From: Apostichopus japonicus
Lineage: Eukaryota > Echinodermata > Holothuroidea > Aspidochirotida > Stichopodidae
Assembly (NCBI RefSeq): GCF_037975245.1
Contig: NC_092568.1
Span: 26,222,501-26,286,500, forward strand
DNA: 64,000 nucleotides
Reading direction: 5' to 3'
The translations under genes were made by a program, and so were the position numbers. Positions 24,074 through 39,000 of the stretch are shown here, piece after piece (position 1 is the stretch's first letter; each line of letters opens with the position of its first letter). The notes under the pieces are model-generated. The model was not told the origin of the DNA. It saw only the letters and a program-made list of their open reading frames with translations, and did no database searches.

Positions 24074-27000
24074 ATGGCTCTCATTAACATATGCCATGGG
24101 GCGATTTTATTTGTTGCGCTCATAACAATGGCAGTTTTTCCCAAATTATCAAGTGCCAACCTCCAAACTGGTGTCTCAATGAAATGTATCAGAACCAACG
24201 AAAATCCTGGTACCAAGCAAAACCATGTCCTAATGACTCATGGTGTTCAACTTACTATTGAGGGAGCAATGTTTTGTACACCCATTATGGACAATATTAA
24301 TGTCTTTCAAGTGACCATGGCTGAAGAACTTGACAAGCTGATTGCAAATATTAACACTGGAGTAGATAACATTGTTACTGGGACGACACTACTTGAAGAT
24401 AGCTACAGCGATGTCAATTCGGAAGAAATGGAATCTGAGTGCAACTGTACAGAGAAAATGAAATTGTTTGAAAACCTTGTTGCCTTGACAGAAACGACCT
24501 TGAATATAGATGCCTTGAACAGTTGCACAACAGAAACAGGTAAGCTACACCATTTTCAGACCAGTTGTAGTACCCTGTGAAGTTTTCCTTACTGGTTCAC
24601 AAGTATTTATTACCCAAAAAGAATTTCATTTCTTGGTGAAACCAACAACAAAAGAAGTTTATCTCTTTTTTAATATGAACTTGATTCAAGTCAGGTTAAA
24701 CTACCCTATCTGTAGTATATGTATTTGGTAAAACCAATATCAGTAACAGCTGCAATATCACCTACTTAACAATGGGTACATAATATGTCAAATTTGAAAA
24801 TGTGAACATTCTGTTTTTCCAAGATGAACATAGCTTGCTTTGTTGGATGAGGGATGGGAGGGGGGGGGGAGGAGGGTTTGGGTGGGGCAGACCGCAACAT
24901 GAATATATTGAAATACATGCGAACTGTATTTTTGGGTACAATTGTGTCCATCTTGCTTACAAACTGTACTTATAAATATCTGGCTAAAGTAAAAAAAAAT
25001 GTATTGCTATCAAAACAGAACCAAATGAAGAAGTTGGCAGCAATCAGTCATCATCCAAACGTTTGGTCTTTGATGAGCCGGAAAGTAACGAGCAAAGCAA
25101 ATCTCAAAACATTAGTCACAAACAAGCCTCAGTGAGTACCTTTCCTGTCTGATGTAACTGCATACATGTTTGAAATTATGCAAATTTTACCTGCTTCATA
25201 ATTCTTCCTTTAGTGCAAATAAAATGAGATAAATATTTGTCTGCATAAATGGCACTTTAAACATATAGGGCTTAAATTAACATTTAAAAAAATTTCATTT
25301 TAATTAATTTAAGCACTGTTTGATGTCAAGATGACTGGAAATTGCATTGTCAGAATGTCATATTGGCACAAATTAAATCACCTCAGATGTTCTGGGAAAA
25401 TAGGTGTGAACATCCAATTTTAGAAAAATGTTTCAAACAAACTACACTTTCCTTATGGAATATGTTTAATTTTGATATCCTTTTGTTTTGTGCATACATG
25501 CATGTTTTTGGGTGGGGGGGGGGGGGGTAGCATCAGAGTCCTTTGTGCATAGCCTCCTATTATTTTATATCCTATATAATGTATTGAACGAAGTAAGATT
25601 TAGTGATCTGTTGACCTGGTAGTAAAGAATGAACTTGAGTATCAATTTGCCAAACAATCAAAATATCATTTGAATTTAATAGAATTTGGTGATGTGGTGA
25701 TTGCATGTGGTACTTTATGTATTAATTCCAAATCCAACGACCTTATTTTTCAGTCTTGTTGTCAAACGTAGGAATACTTTCATGAATGATTTAAAATGAA
25801 GTATCATTGTTTATAAATGGAGTTCATTGTGGACTGGTAATTTCTTTTGTTTTGCAGACTATATTCCATTTTATCCCAGAAACTTTCTCCTTTGTTATCT
25901 ATTTTATTTAATCCGTCAACTGTTTCCTAACAATTAAGTGATGTTTCCTTTTTTAAATAACTTCCATAATTAAATTTACAATTGTTATCTTGTTTCCCGT
26001 CAAGGATTTCGCAGCTTTGCTTTTATCCAATGGATTGTTACCCTTTATAACTGATGATGAGCACCTCAATCATAGGTTGGGTGAGTTCTTTTCATCTCAA
26101 ACTGTCTCATTGAAATATTTACAAAAAGGGAACAATTTTCAAAAAGTTTTTTGCTTGAATTTTTACTGATTAAAAAACTGGCAAGAATTGAGCTGCCAGT
26201 TTTGAGTTTAGAAATATTATTAGAAAGATTGTGTTTCCCAGTGGCTAGAAGAGAATATATTTATTTGTTATTTGGACAATTTTAACAACCCAGAGAAAAA
26301 AACCGAAAGAAGAAAACAAAGAAACAAAAACTTAGAGGTGTTGTTAAGTTAAGTACCCTCCCTGACTGTAACAGGAGCAAGGGCGTAGGAACCGGGGGGC
26401 TGGGGGGGCGCCAGCCCCCCCAGTGAAAAATGTGGAGGGGCGGAAGTATCATTCCGCCCCCCCGGTTCGCAAGTCAGAAAACCCCTTTTTCATTTTCAAA
26501 TGAGAAAAAAAATCTCATTTGGAGCACCAAATTGCATCTACTGTAAGGCCAGATAAAAATACAAAATTAAGTTTACAAATTGGAGTGGGTGTTGAAGTGT
26601 GCTATATTGCACCAAATTGCATCTGAGGCCACCTGGAAATGCAAAAAAATTCCAAAGGGGAGGGGGACACCCCCTCCCCTTTTTACCTTTTATCAATTGA
26701 TCATTTACAAACTAGATGAATGTTGTTGACATATCGTTGACTTTTGTCATTTTGGGATTAGAATGTTTTAACATTAATTTGAATTCAATTTTGCAGCTTA
26801 CAGTCTTGTTTTGATGAACACTGGTCATAGCTATGAGGCAGTGAAGGAATTAAACAGCTTAATTAAGAAACAACCCAATCTCAATGGAGCTTATCATGCC
26901 AGAGGGGCAGCTTACACAAGACAAGGTCTTGAGGTAATTGTGTACAGATTATTAATGCATGAGCAATTTGCAATCTTCTATCCACAATTCTGAATAGCAT

Positions 27001-30000
27001 AGCTAGGATTGGTACGATGGGGTGGGGAGGGGGGTGGTATGGGGAAGCATAGAAGGAGTTCATTGTTGTCCAATTGTTAATACAATCTTCAATATCCGCA
27101 TTGGCCTAGGTTAAATTACATGCATACACAATATACTGACCATGTTTGTACAATTTATAATATAATAATATAAATACATAGAAATAATTCACTTACATGC
27201 TATAATTCTGTGTTCCATTAACATACAGCTAGCTAAGAAATCCACACCCCCCCCCACCCAGCCTTAATTTTATGATTGCCCCTTTTTATAGTCTAGCAAA
27301 TCTTTCAGACTAGTATTAAGAAGCAAAATGCCAAGAGTTTATTTGGGTTTATGGTCAGTGTAATTGTGTAAGTTTAAATTTTTATAATTGATAGTGTTTA
27401 CAGTATTGTTGTACACATATTATACATATTTCTTCTATATTGTAAAAAACATCAGTCACATCACTTGTAGTAATAACTGTAGTAATGACGGTGTGGGAGA
27501 CATCCATTTTAATCCTGAAAATCACTTATTCAATCATGTTGAACATGTATACATGCAAGTACAGTACATGTATGTATGTATCCTAATGCTAGTAATTAGT
27601 AACATGCTCCTTTTCTGAAGGTACCAAATGTGAGTATAATGTGACATATAGCTCACTTCATACCAGTACTGTCTACTAATGTGGAACTGGAGGCAAATAT
27701 AATATGAAGATCTATAGATTCATGCTTAAGCATCAGCAGTCATCTGATACAGGAAGTGGTGTCTTATTGTAAGGTTTAATGCGGTACAAGTGAATGTATT
27801 ATTTGATCATGTTTATTCATGAATAACGGATTGTACACTAAATCTACCTCAAAATGACAATATCGCTAACATCAAATTGCAAGTTCAGGCTAACGATAAT
27901 TACTGTACGAATTACGCCTGTTTGACAATGGTTTTGGTTTGAAATAATTAAGTCTCTTTCTTGCAGGATCAAGAAATGGTCAACAATGCTCTAAATGATT
28001 TTAACAGAGCAATAGAGTTGAATAGACTTAACCCCTTAGGATGGGAGCAAAGAGGAGAGGTGAGTACTGTGATGGGAGAGGTCATGGATATATTTAAACA
28101 CATTCCAAGGGTTCTGAATAGGCTGATCCGCAGGCCAGAAGGTTTTAATCCAGCTCAGGGGAAAATAATCTGGCACTAATTGAGATACATGAGGACCATT
28201 TACGTATCCTTCTGGCCTACCCTGTACATTGCTCAATGTAATATTGAAGATGTTGGTTTTCCCTGGCTTTTTGCTCTCAACCAAGTTTTCTCTTTGGTCC
28301 TTGTAGAAAACTATTTGAGATCACCTGACTATACCAATACATTCAGTGCTGTTCCTTCCGTATAAATGCATGGATGTTTGCCCAGATATATGTGATAAGT
28401 TATGGGGCAGGCTATTTTGAGTGTGAAGAAGGTTCAGGGCAAGTTTCATGTAGCAAATACCCTGAATAAATGATCTATCCTTGTGTGTTATTGATCGGAA
28501 AATACCCAAGTTTACTTCAGGTTCTAGAAGGCTATTTGTAGTTAGTTTGAGGTCACATGTTATTTGAGGCCGTTGAAATTACTCACAATTCTAGGAGTGA
28601 GTGTGTGACAATTACCGTGTGAAGATGGCAATGTTCCTCTTTCATGGAACCAAACAGGACCCATGGGCTTACAGATATTCACAATATTCAATATTGTGTT
28701 GAGTATGTAACTTGATTGTATTCTCTTATGTCTCTGAAATCTGAGTGTAGTGTGCACTTGCACAGACATGATCATTTATAGTATAAAAAAAAATTAAAAA
28801 AATTGTGGGAAAAAAACTGTGTTAGCTTGGTGGGAGGAAGAGGTGTAATCGAGGTGGTACAGATATTGAGGTCAAAGGTTATCAAGGATCAGTTTGATTC
28901 ATTGTTTTAATAGTGCACACATTATTTTCCATTTTTAGTATATGTGTTATTGGTAAATTGCTTCACTCTGACAATGTTTACAACATGTATTCAACAAGTA
29001 TGGTTCTTTGCAGCAATGTTTTAATGATTTCCTTTAAAAAAAAAAAATTCATAAATGGTCATTTATTCTTCGTTTATCAGCTTAATTTGCTACTCGGGAG
29101 GTCCAAAAGTGCTCTCAGTGACATCAGTCAAGCCATTCAGCTAAGACCGACAGCAAAATTGTTTCTTATGAGAGGTGGACTTCTTCTAAAGGAGCAAGTA
29201 AGTCACAGTTTTAGTGTTTTCTTAAACATTTCAATATTTGACAGCCATATTTTAAATAAAAGAGAAAAGGCACAGAGAGACGAATGATTCGATCAGCTTA
29301 GTAGGCCTAAACATTAGACACGTTGGGTGAGTAACCCATCTCGGCCAGAGGAAAATTATTATGGAATTATCTTAGAAAATATTTACATTAAAAGGATGGA
29401 TCAGATGAGAGAAAGGGTATACTCCACATATTATGAAGATAATATTGGTACACAAGCATCGGGATAGTAAGTCCCTTCTGTTTTCAAATGATAGAGGTTT
29501 GTTTGAAATGAATAAACTTTGAAACATTACAACTGCAAACAGAATTGTAGATGTTATTGCCAATGTTGTCTTTTCTCTTTTCAACTTTATTTTATTTTTT
29601 GGACTTTCAGAAATTTGGTTTTGCTATAAGCGATTTTCTCAGCACATTAAAACTTGACAACAGCCAGCCTGATGCATTTCACTTAGTGGGCGTGTCATTT
29701 TTCCACCAAGGAAAGTTACGAGTAAGTTAAAAAGTAAAGATAGAGAACAGGTGTGTGTATGATTTGCTTGTTTTGTCGTTAATATGCAACACCATCGTGA
29801 AAATTTCAGATTAACACTATTTGTTTGACTTCCTGCTTGATTTTTTACTGAAAGCACAAGGAATCTATGAAATGGTGATAGCATCTGTATGTGTGTGTGT
29901 GTGTGTGTGTGTCATGCCTTGTCTTGTAAACTCTGAAAATTTCAACAGACATGTTGGTTTAACTTCATATTTGGTATGCAGCTTACACCAAAGTGAGTTC

Positions 30001-33000
30001 AAGAACCATGTTGATTTGAGCCTGGGTCAACCTTGCTGATCAACAACATTTAGGTTAAAATCAAAAAACATGTGCATAAGGCACATTAATTATTCTCATG
30101 TAGAAAAGAAAAACATGGCAAGGAATATTCACCAAGCTCATTAGGTATCTGGTTTTCCTCTTGGAGAGCTACAGTTGTACATGAACTAAAATATGTTAGA
30201 AATCAGTTATGTTCCAGTCAGGCCAAGTTCTTGTTGCTAGATGATTACATTCTTTTCAAAAGTCCTTTTCTGGAGATTTTCAATCTGTAAAATATTCCCA
30301 GACTTGAGGAATTGTTTTTATCTGAGAAAGCGAAAATTCTTTGGGAACTGTTGTAAAATCTATATTGAAAAGTTTACATCTATGTGACCATTACTTGAGT
30401 TTCTAGCACTTATTGACCTGTGAATTCCACATAATTTATCGTCACTGATATTTGTGAACTGTTTATGTTTCCATATTATTCTCAAGATATTAGGATAATA
30501 CTAATGTAAAATTATCTTTACAGGAAGCAACCAAATCAATTCAACAGGCTGTCAAAATGAACCCAAACTGTTTGGACTGTTTGCAAAACTTGGGTCAAAT
30601 CTATAAGTAAGTATTATATAAAAAAAATAACTACTTTTTTCTCTCTTAATGACTGAGATCTGTGCTAATGCATAAGTTATTCAACGCTTCGAGGAAAGCC
30701 TGATAGAGTTTTCACAGATTGGGAAGAGAAAAGGTTGAACATAAATGGGCCATACTGCCATTGTTTATATCTAGTTGAGATGATGAGTGCAAATTGCTAG
30801 CATGTTTAGTTGTTTGCCTTTTTGAAGTTAAATGAAATGAGATGAACAAGCTCTCCTCAATTCAACAGTAAGAAAAGTTGAAAGGGACTGTATATTATTA
30901 TAGGGTACGGTACGGGTACATACAGTGCAGTAAGGTACAGTACTTGAGATTTGATGCTCTAACGGAATGGATTCGTTTATTATTGCGGAGGGTTCCACAA
31001 AGTCATTTATAGTTACCTTTGGCTAATTGTTCAATTTTAAGAACATTTGTACTAAAGATGGATATTGTACTTATTGAAAGTATATTTCCCGAAGAAAACA
31101 ACTGCCAATTAACGATATAAATAATTCTGTATTATTCTCATGTATAAAATCCCGTATTTACGTGGTGACTTGTTGATAGTTGAAAACTTTTTAGTGTGAA
31201 CTTTTGAACTTGAAGGGTTGCCCAATATCAATATCATGGAATAGTGGGGAATCCCCAATTTCTGTGTGTGTACGGATTACAGGTTCTATCCTCGAGCGAA
31301 CATGTTAATCTAATATCGTTCGTCGAGTATGAATGAAGGATGGTGTGGGGTGTTTTATTCCAAGGTTTGTGTTTTTCTTTTTGAAAGTGTATGTTTCAAA
31401 ATGAAGGCCCAATTAAAGCGTGTTATTTTGGATGTCTTTTTTGATAACCGTGCATGTAAGACTATGTAGTTTGCCTAGCCTAGGCTAGGCACTTGAATTA
31501 AGTGGACTTGTACAGCATGCGGTTCTTTTCGTAATTATTAAAGACCTATTTAACCATATTTTCACAACTAGCACATAGATCTAGGTAGGTTACAACCCTA
31601 CATGTACTAAAACCTTGCAGATCTGTAAACAGGGCAGATCGCACGCATTAGTACCCAGAGCCGTATGTAGGGAACTGTTAGGACTCAGAGTCATAAATAA
31701 GGCCCTACAATGACAGTCCCCTTTGCAGAAATTCCCCCACCTCCCTCCCCCCTCATATGGTTATCACTCAGAGTTGTATTCATACCACATTATTTCCTGT
31801 TCAGTCATTGGATCTTGCAAGTAAACCTTGCTTTACTTGTGAAATCCAGGGCCTTTACATACACAGCTGTACAAAGTGTACAGACACACAGCTCTGGGTA
31901 GTCATGTGAAAACACAAAGCTGTAAATTACAAGAAGGAACTATAGTGTTCAAAAGTCTATAGCCAAAAAAACATCCTCCATTAATTTGGTAGTATTCCAA
32001 GTCCTTCAATTCTTCTATCTGTAGAACACACAGTCGAAAATGCTATGCTTCGTTAGTTTTCGGCATGATTAGAGGTTATACCTTGCTTTCATTCCATAGT
32101 TCAAAGTTTGGTTAACATGAAAGGAACAATTTTCTACGTGTTAAAAGTTGGCACCCGTTGAGTAGCTGCCGGTGATAAAATTTGATTCCATCTTTGTTAT
32201 TGAAATCAGCCACAGAAATTGTTTACGTTGTTCCATATGATGCTTCTCATTCAACAGCGAATATTGTGTTTGCTGATTGTACTTGCAACAATGCCAAAAG
32301 GATAGTTCATTTTGGAGGCCAACTGTAGTTGTTTGTTACCAGATTGAAACTAGTGGGTTATTACTGTGGCATTGTTTGGTCTTTTGTCCTTTCTTTAAAA
32401 ATATCAGCTTTATTGTAATTGCCAAGGTATTCACCATTGTGACTAATTCATAGAAGAATTCTCTGATAGAATTTCTTGTATTATTTTGTATAAAAGTGAG
32501 CTCAATAAAAGATGTTACAGTACTACCAGTGATTAGCCATGTGTGTCGTTTGTGTATAAGACATCGACAGTTACTGAGATATGTAGTTGTTGCATGGAAG
32601 AAGGGAAAAATAAGATTTAATAAATTGGTGAACAAAACTATTTTTGGGGGGGAAGGGGGGGAGGAGGGAGGTTTTAGGACCATTTAGGTGCAAACTTTTA
32701 TAGTGGCCAATTTTTTTGGGAGGGGCCAAAATTTTATAACTGCAATAATGCCACATCCTTAAATCAGATTGTATCCAGACTTTGAATACAGTTTTGTTGG
32801 TTAATAGCTGGTACAGGTGGGCATAAATATTATGATATTGGGTGATGACATACAACACTTTAGCATTCCACTAAGCAATTAACCATATTGCCTGTTGGGC
32901 TCTTGTTTATAATGAAAAGACAGGTCGAATATCAAGGAGATGTGAGGACCTCATCTCATTGTGCTTGGGGTTTATGTTAAGAAAACACACGTACTACATC

Positions 33001-36000
33001 TAAAACAAATCTACCAATAAAAATAACACAAATTCCGGATGCCATTTGTGTCATGGTTTTCTACATCAGTGATGGACGTCTTGTATGATTGATTCTAATG
33101 TAGAAGAGGTCAATAACTTGCCAGCACTAGATTCATGAACCATGCTTATTGAAAGGAACTCATGTTCATAGTGCTACGATTATTTTACATATTGCACAGT
33201 TTTTGGTGATTTCTTGTGTTCTTTTAATATGTTTGTGTACAGTGTAGTGTGTATGTATGTGAACTAGCTTTGAGGGGGCTTCTTAATCTGTAGTCAAACT
33301 ACATTAAATTTTTGAAACCTCAAACTGAGAACAATCATGACTGGGGTAATACAAATATCACCAGAAACATCACTCTAACCTCAGTTTGTATATACTTGAT
33401 AACTTCAGTCTACCTCAAAATGTATAGCAGTCATAATTAATGGGAAGGAATTATCAGTTTTAATTTAATTTAATTAGTTTTTTTACCAGTTCATTTCACA
33501 GCAGTTATAGAATTACCCTGCAATGCATGGGTTAAAGAAATGTATTTGATATTCTATATCTCAGAAACTTTTGTATTATATGTATGTTACGTTTTTTTTA
33601 TATGATTCCTTTACAGAGAGCTCGGTGACTATGATTCAGCTTTGGAAGTGCTTAATACTGCCTTAGCATTGCTTGTGGAAGACACACAGACACTGTACCT
33701 GAGAGGTATGCTTCAAGTTGAGGGCGGCCATGTTGAAAATGCCCTCAACGATTTTCAGGTATGTTCAGTAGATTGCAGCTCATAAAGACAATTTTTTTTG
33801 CCAATGAATAGATTCCATTTTATGCTTAAAGTAATTCTTTGATTTTGAAAAGTATTCTAACCTCACTTTTTGTGTGAAATTTAGTTGTATAAGCTACCAT
33901 GCATTGTAGTAACCTTAAGTAGTGTGCAGAATGTTGTAGTTTGGAAGTCCATGTGATTATGAATCAACTTTTCAATTATTTGGAGAGGGAAAAAAAATCA
34001 AATTTAAAGTGATTTTTCAGTAGTATATTTGACGATTTCTGGATTTGGTCCAGTATGTCTCAGCACGTAACTGTAATGTTTTGCACAGGTGAGAGGTCTC
34101 TCATGTTATATATGCAGCTATGGCGGGGCATCAGTCTCAAAATGTGGGGAATCGACATATACCGATTTAAATCGACATATACCAATTACAAATACCAATT
34201 TTTTTTACATATCATCGATTTAAATTGGTATGTATGTCTATTTAAATCTATGTTATGTCGCATTAAACTGCATGGTATAAGTCAATTTAAATCGACATCT
34301 ACCAGTTGAAATTGATGATATATCAATTTAAATAGGTAGAAGTCAGTTTTAGCTGCTAGAAACTGGTATATATTGAAGGAAATTGGTATGTATGTCGATT
34401 TAAATCGGTATATGTCGATTCCCCAAGATTTGAGACTGATGGCCCGCCAGCATGTCATCTGTTCCAGTGGGACAATGTCAACGATCAGCATATACTGTAT
34501 ATCATATAAATAAACCTCTGTTTTTGTCTCCAATGTAAGGGTGGGAGTCATAGTTCATGTTGTTTGTGACCCTTGTTGTTGTCATTGTCAATATTGATGT
34601 TGGTATTTGCCCACTAGATAAGCAAGCATGTTAATTAGTAGATTCATTAAAGTTGTGATTAATGTTATTGAAGCATATTAATGATGCTCATTATATGCTG
34701 TAGAACTGTTTTCAGGGCGGTTTTAAACAGTTAAATATTTCCTGAATCTAAGAAGAAGTAACAGCCAAATTTGATATTTTTTTTCCCTTGGCCAATGTTC
34801 ATTCTAAATCCTGTTGACGATGAGATTGGGGAGGAAATGACATGATTTGTTTTGTGTGTTTTCCTTGTACCTTGTGATAATACATATAAATAAACTACAA
34901 TTATAGTTATTACAGTTATGTCAATAATCGTCTAAAAAGTCATGTTTTGAATTCTTGCCAAGTTAATATTTTACATAATCACAATAATTATGAGCATTTT
35001 CACTTTGTACCTTGTGAAAATACATATAAATAAACAACAATTATATTTATGACAGTTATGTCAATAATCGTCTAAAAAGTCATGTTTTGAATTCTTGCCA
35101 AGTTAATATTTCACATAATCACAATAATTATGAGCATTTTCACTATGCTTTAATGATACCATGACAAGTTTTTCAGTTCTATTCTTTTGTAAATATATCT
35201 AGGCAAACCCAAGTAAATTATTTTCCATTCAAAATCATATTGAACTATATGTTACATTATTTTAGTTTACTGTTGTCTGTAAATAATGTTTGGTTAATTC
35301 GTACTATATGATAAATTCCTTACGAAGGATTATGATGGTTAGTATTTATATGCAAGATAAATGCTCTGTGAACAGTACATGTAGGCTTGCTGTTAAATGA
35401 GTGTGTTATGAAGGACACTGGAAATGTGAACACTAAATGCTTTCTCCATATTATAAAATATCTAACCGTAATAAATTCGCTATGAACATTAAATGCATTT
35501 TGCATGATGAACTTTTTATGCATGATTTGCTGCATTGCATTATATGCTTTCTCAGTGATAAATGCTCTGTGCATGATAATTTGATAAATGGTCTTCCCAT
35601 GACTAAGGCTTTCTTCATGGTCAATACACTCCATATGCATGATAAATGCTATGTGAACAACAAATGCTTTCTGTATGAAAAACACCCCAGTGATGAGTAT
35701 TCTATGATGATTCTTAATTTTCTAGGCATGCACCGATATAGACCCTGTCAACACAGCATGTGAGAGGATGTCAGCGGTCTGCTTGACAATGATGGGTCAG
35801 TTTTACAACGCTGTAAAGAAAACAGCAAGGGTGATGACCATTGCCGTGGATGAAGATGAGGGACAAGAGAGAGATAAATCAATGTATACCAGAGGTTGGT
35901 TCTTTGTCTCCTTATCTCATTTATATGTAGTATGTTTATTCCATGAACAGAAACAACAACAAAACATGAACAATTCCTAGAATTGAAGGAAAAAAGTCTT

Positions 36001-39000
36001 GAGAATCCTGGCTCCAGACATCTTGCACTATGCTGTAGAAGCGACAATTTAAGCTTATTTTAATTTCACTTTTTCATTTCTTTTTTTACATTTTTGGGAG
36101 GTTTTGGTGATTTTTTTTTTATGAATTTGCAAGTTAAATCTCATTATACACATTAAAGTTGATTAGCTATAAAGACTTGTAAAATCTCATTGCAAATAAT
36201 AGAAAATAAAAGAAAGAATGGAAAGTGTGGTGTCTTTCACATTTAATTATTTGCAGTTTACTATGAAAAGAGTGCCTAGGTGATGGCAAAGTGTTGGGAT
36301 CTAGAAGGGTGTATCGCTTCCATCAATTGTAACATTAGTTTGGATAATGCTTGGCACTTGTGCTAATTGAACTTGACAACTAAATTGAGATATATGCTTT
36401 AGGGCCCCTGAGTAATGCTTTGGATTAATATCTAGTTGATAAACAAGTAGAAACAGTTGATCAATTCATCATTACCACTGCTAGTTTGTTTGAGTAACTT
36501 CGGTAACATTGTCACTGCAACGCGTGTAAATTGCTTTAATTAATGAGGAGATTTCAAATTTCATAACTGTACAATGCTGTATTGCACATGTGGTAAAGTT
36601 CTGCTACAAATGTTTTCAGAGGAAATCAAACCAACACAAACAAAGTATCAGGAAACGTACAGGAAGTACAATCTCAATAAACACCCTTGGCTGTTTTCTA
36701 AAGACACATCCTGTCAAAATACTGTAGGTGTGTGAACATTGAATGCATGATATGAGCTTTGGACGTGATGAGAAATTTAGAGGAACATGTTTTGATAGAA
36801 GTTGTGTTAGAAGTGATATTGTAATAGCTCTGAAGGTGTCATATGATACAGAAAATTTGAAAAACTTGCATTTCGATTACTGGATCACAGGTTGAATACT
36901 GATCGTAAGAATGCTCTTTACCAATCTTTTTTCCTTTTTCTCTCACTCGTCTCATCAGTTGTCTCTTCTTTCTCCTCTGCATTTCACCTGTCCATCTCCA
37001 TACAGTCTCTGATCTTTACCCTTTCAAATACATGAGAATCAATTTAGAAAACATACAGTATTTAGGTTTGACTATTTAGCCGAAGTTTACATCGGGTTAA
37101 ATGACCTCTATCATGAAAATGAGTCGAATGTGATATTTTTTACATTGCACAGTAAGGTAGGTGGTTAATGCATAGCTAGAATAATTTCTCTTGCTCTCCA
37201 AAAATTGAAATTTCAAAAATTGTTAATTTAAATGCAGAAAAAAAAAACAATTAAAAATTACCCCTAGCCCCAACACATATTCATAGCATCTGTATCTAAC
37301 CTCATCTGCTTTGCTCATGAGAATCAGGACTTAAAGTTTACTGTGCTTCATATTAAAATTGACACAGTGTGCTATATTTCATACTTTGAGAAAAGGAAGG
37401 GGGAGGGGTATGGAAGAGGACACACTTCAATACGGCCAATTGCATGAATTATTTGGATGAAGCTGACGGAAAAATTAAATGTCAGAAAATTGCCATTAGC
37501 TTCCTTGAAATATTATAAATACTCTTGTTTTGCACACATGTTTATTAAATGGTTCCCTCATAGCATGCCCCCTCAGCTAAAGATTGTCTATGTCTTTTCG
37601 GTGACCCATCTTTCCACACAGAGATATCTCGTTACATGCATGCCCACCTCGACTCGCCCATTTCTGAGCTTAACATGGACTATGATCTTACTGCAAGATT
37701 CAGAGAGGGTTGGATTAGAGTCTTGAACTTTCCCATTGAGAGTTACGTAGAGCAACCTGGAATAGGTCCAGATATCAGGTAAGTTCAAGACTACAAGTAT
37801 TTCATGCGAAATGATTGAAGTGGCATGAGTTGTTTTGGCTAATACTACCTTTGTGTGTGCCCTTATGTACTGTTACATCATCATGCAGCGTAGACAGTCT
37901 CGTTGCTATCGTAGAAGAATTAATCGTACTTAGAACCTAACCTGCCTCCACCAAAGTCTTGCTCACTGACTTCCTGAAGGTCTTTACTATGGACATTTAA
38001 AGTATGATTTTATGTACTCTACAAAATGTGTGCCGAAAATTCTGTCTACTCTCCTCCAAATTCTGACTTTTCTTTCACGTCTAATTTCTCTTTTATGTAA
38101 AGTCTGATTTTTCTCTTTTTGCACAAAGATCAAATTGACAGTTTGTCTTCTGACTCAGTCCTCCTTGAAGTGTGATTCGACTTTTCTCAAAGTCTGACTT
38201 ACTTCCATAAGTCTGACTTAGGTTTTTCAAAGTCTCGGATGTCCTTGTCCAAAGTCTGTTCCCAGATAAATTGTTGATAAAGATATAAATGTCAGAAACA
38301 ATTTCAATTAAGAATTGTTCAAAGCCAAAAAGGTATTTAATAGATCTATGATCATAGCTGCGCAATTAAAAATGTTAACTGCATGATCATTAATTAGTCA
38401 TGATATTAGCATAATGCCTTCTGATTTGACATTTTCTCGTATACAGTGATGTAGATCAGCTTGGTTTCCACGACTTTACTCCAGAAGTCCAGAATCTCAT
38501 TTGTAAGGGGCTTGCACTAGGGAACTTAAATGAACATGCAACAGATGGATTCTTGACAAACAGCAGAGAGAGCCTTGCGCTTGGTCTAGCATCCATAGAA
38601 GTGGCACAGATTGCAAGAAAAATTTGGAGATCACAGAGACTTTACAAAAATAATGCGGGGAAAAGATATGGATGGAAGGACCTCTTTGATATTTCAGTAA
38701 ATTGGGTCAGGTATGTTTTTTGTTATTAATATTTGTGTGAGTATGAGTATACAAGCATGTGGAAGTTTTCTTTGATATTCCAGTGAATTGGATCAGGTAT
38801 GTGTTTTGTTTAATTAATATTTGTGTGAGTATGAGTATGCAAGCATGTGGAAGTTTTCTTTGATATTTCAGTCAATTGGATCAGATATGGTTTTGTTTAA
38901 TTAATATTTGTGTGAGTATGAGTATGCAAGCATGTGGAAGTTTTCGTTGATATTCCAGTGAATTGGATCAGGTATGTGTTTTGTTTTATTAATATTTGTG

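Noticed and set aside
35320-35685. Minus-strand open frame of 121 codons
   Set aside because: Product of the degenerate 18-bp repeat array; no splice sites and no recognisable protein.
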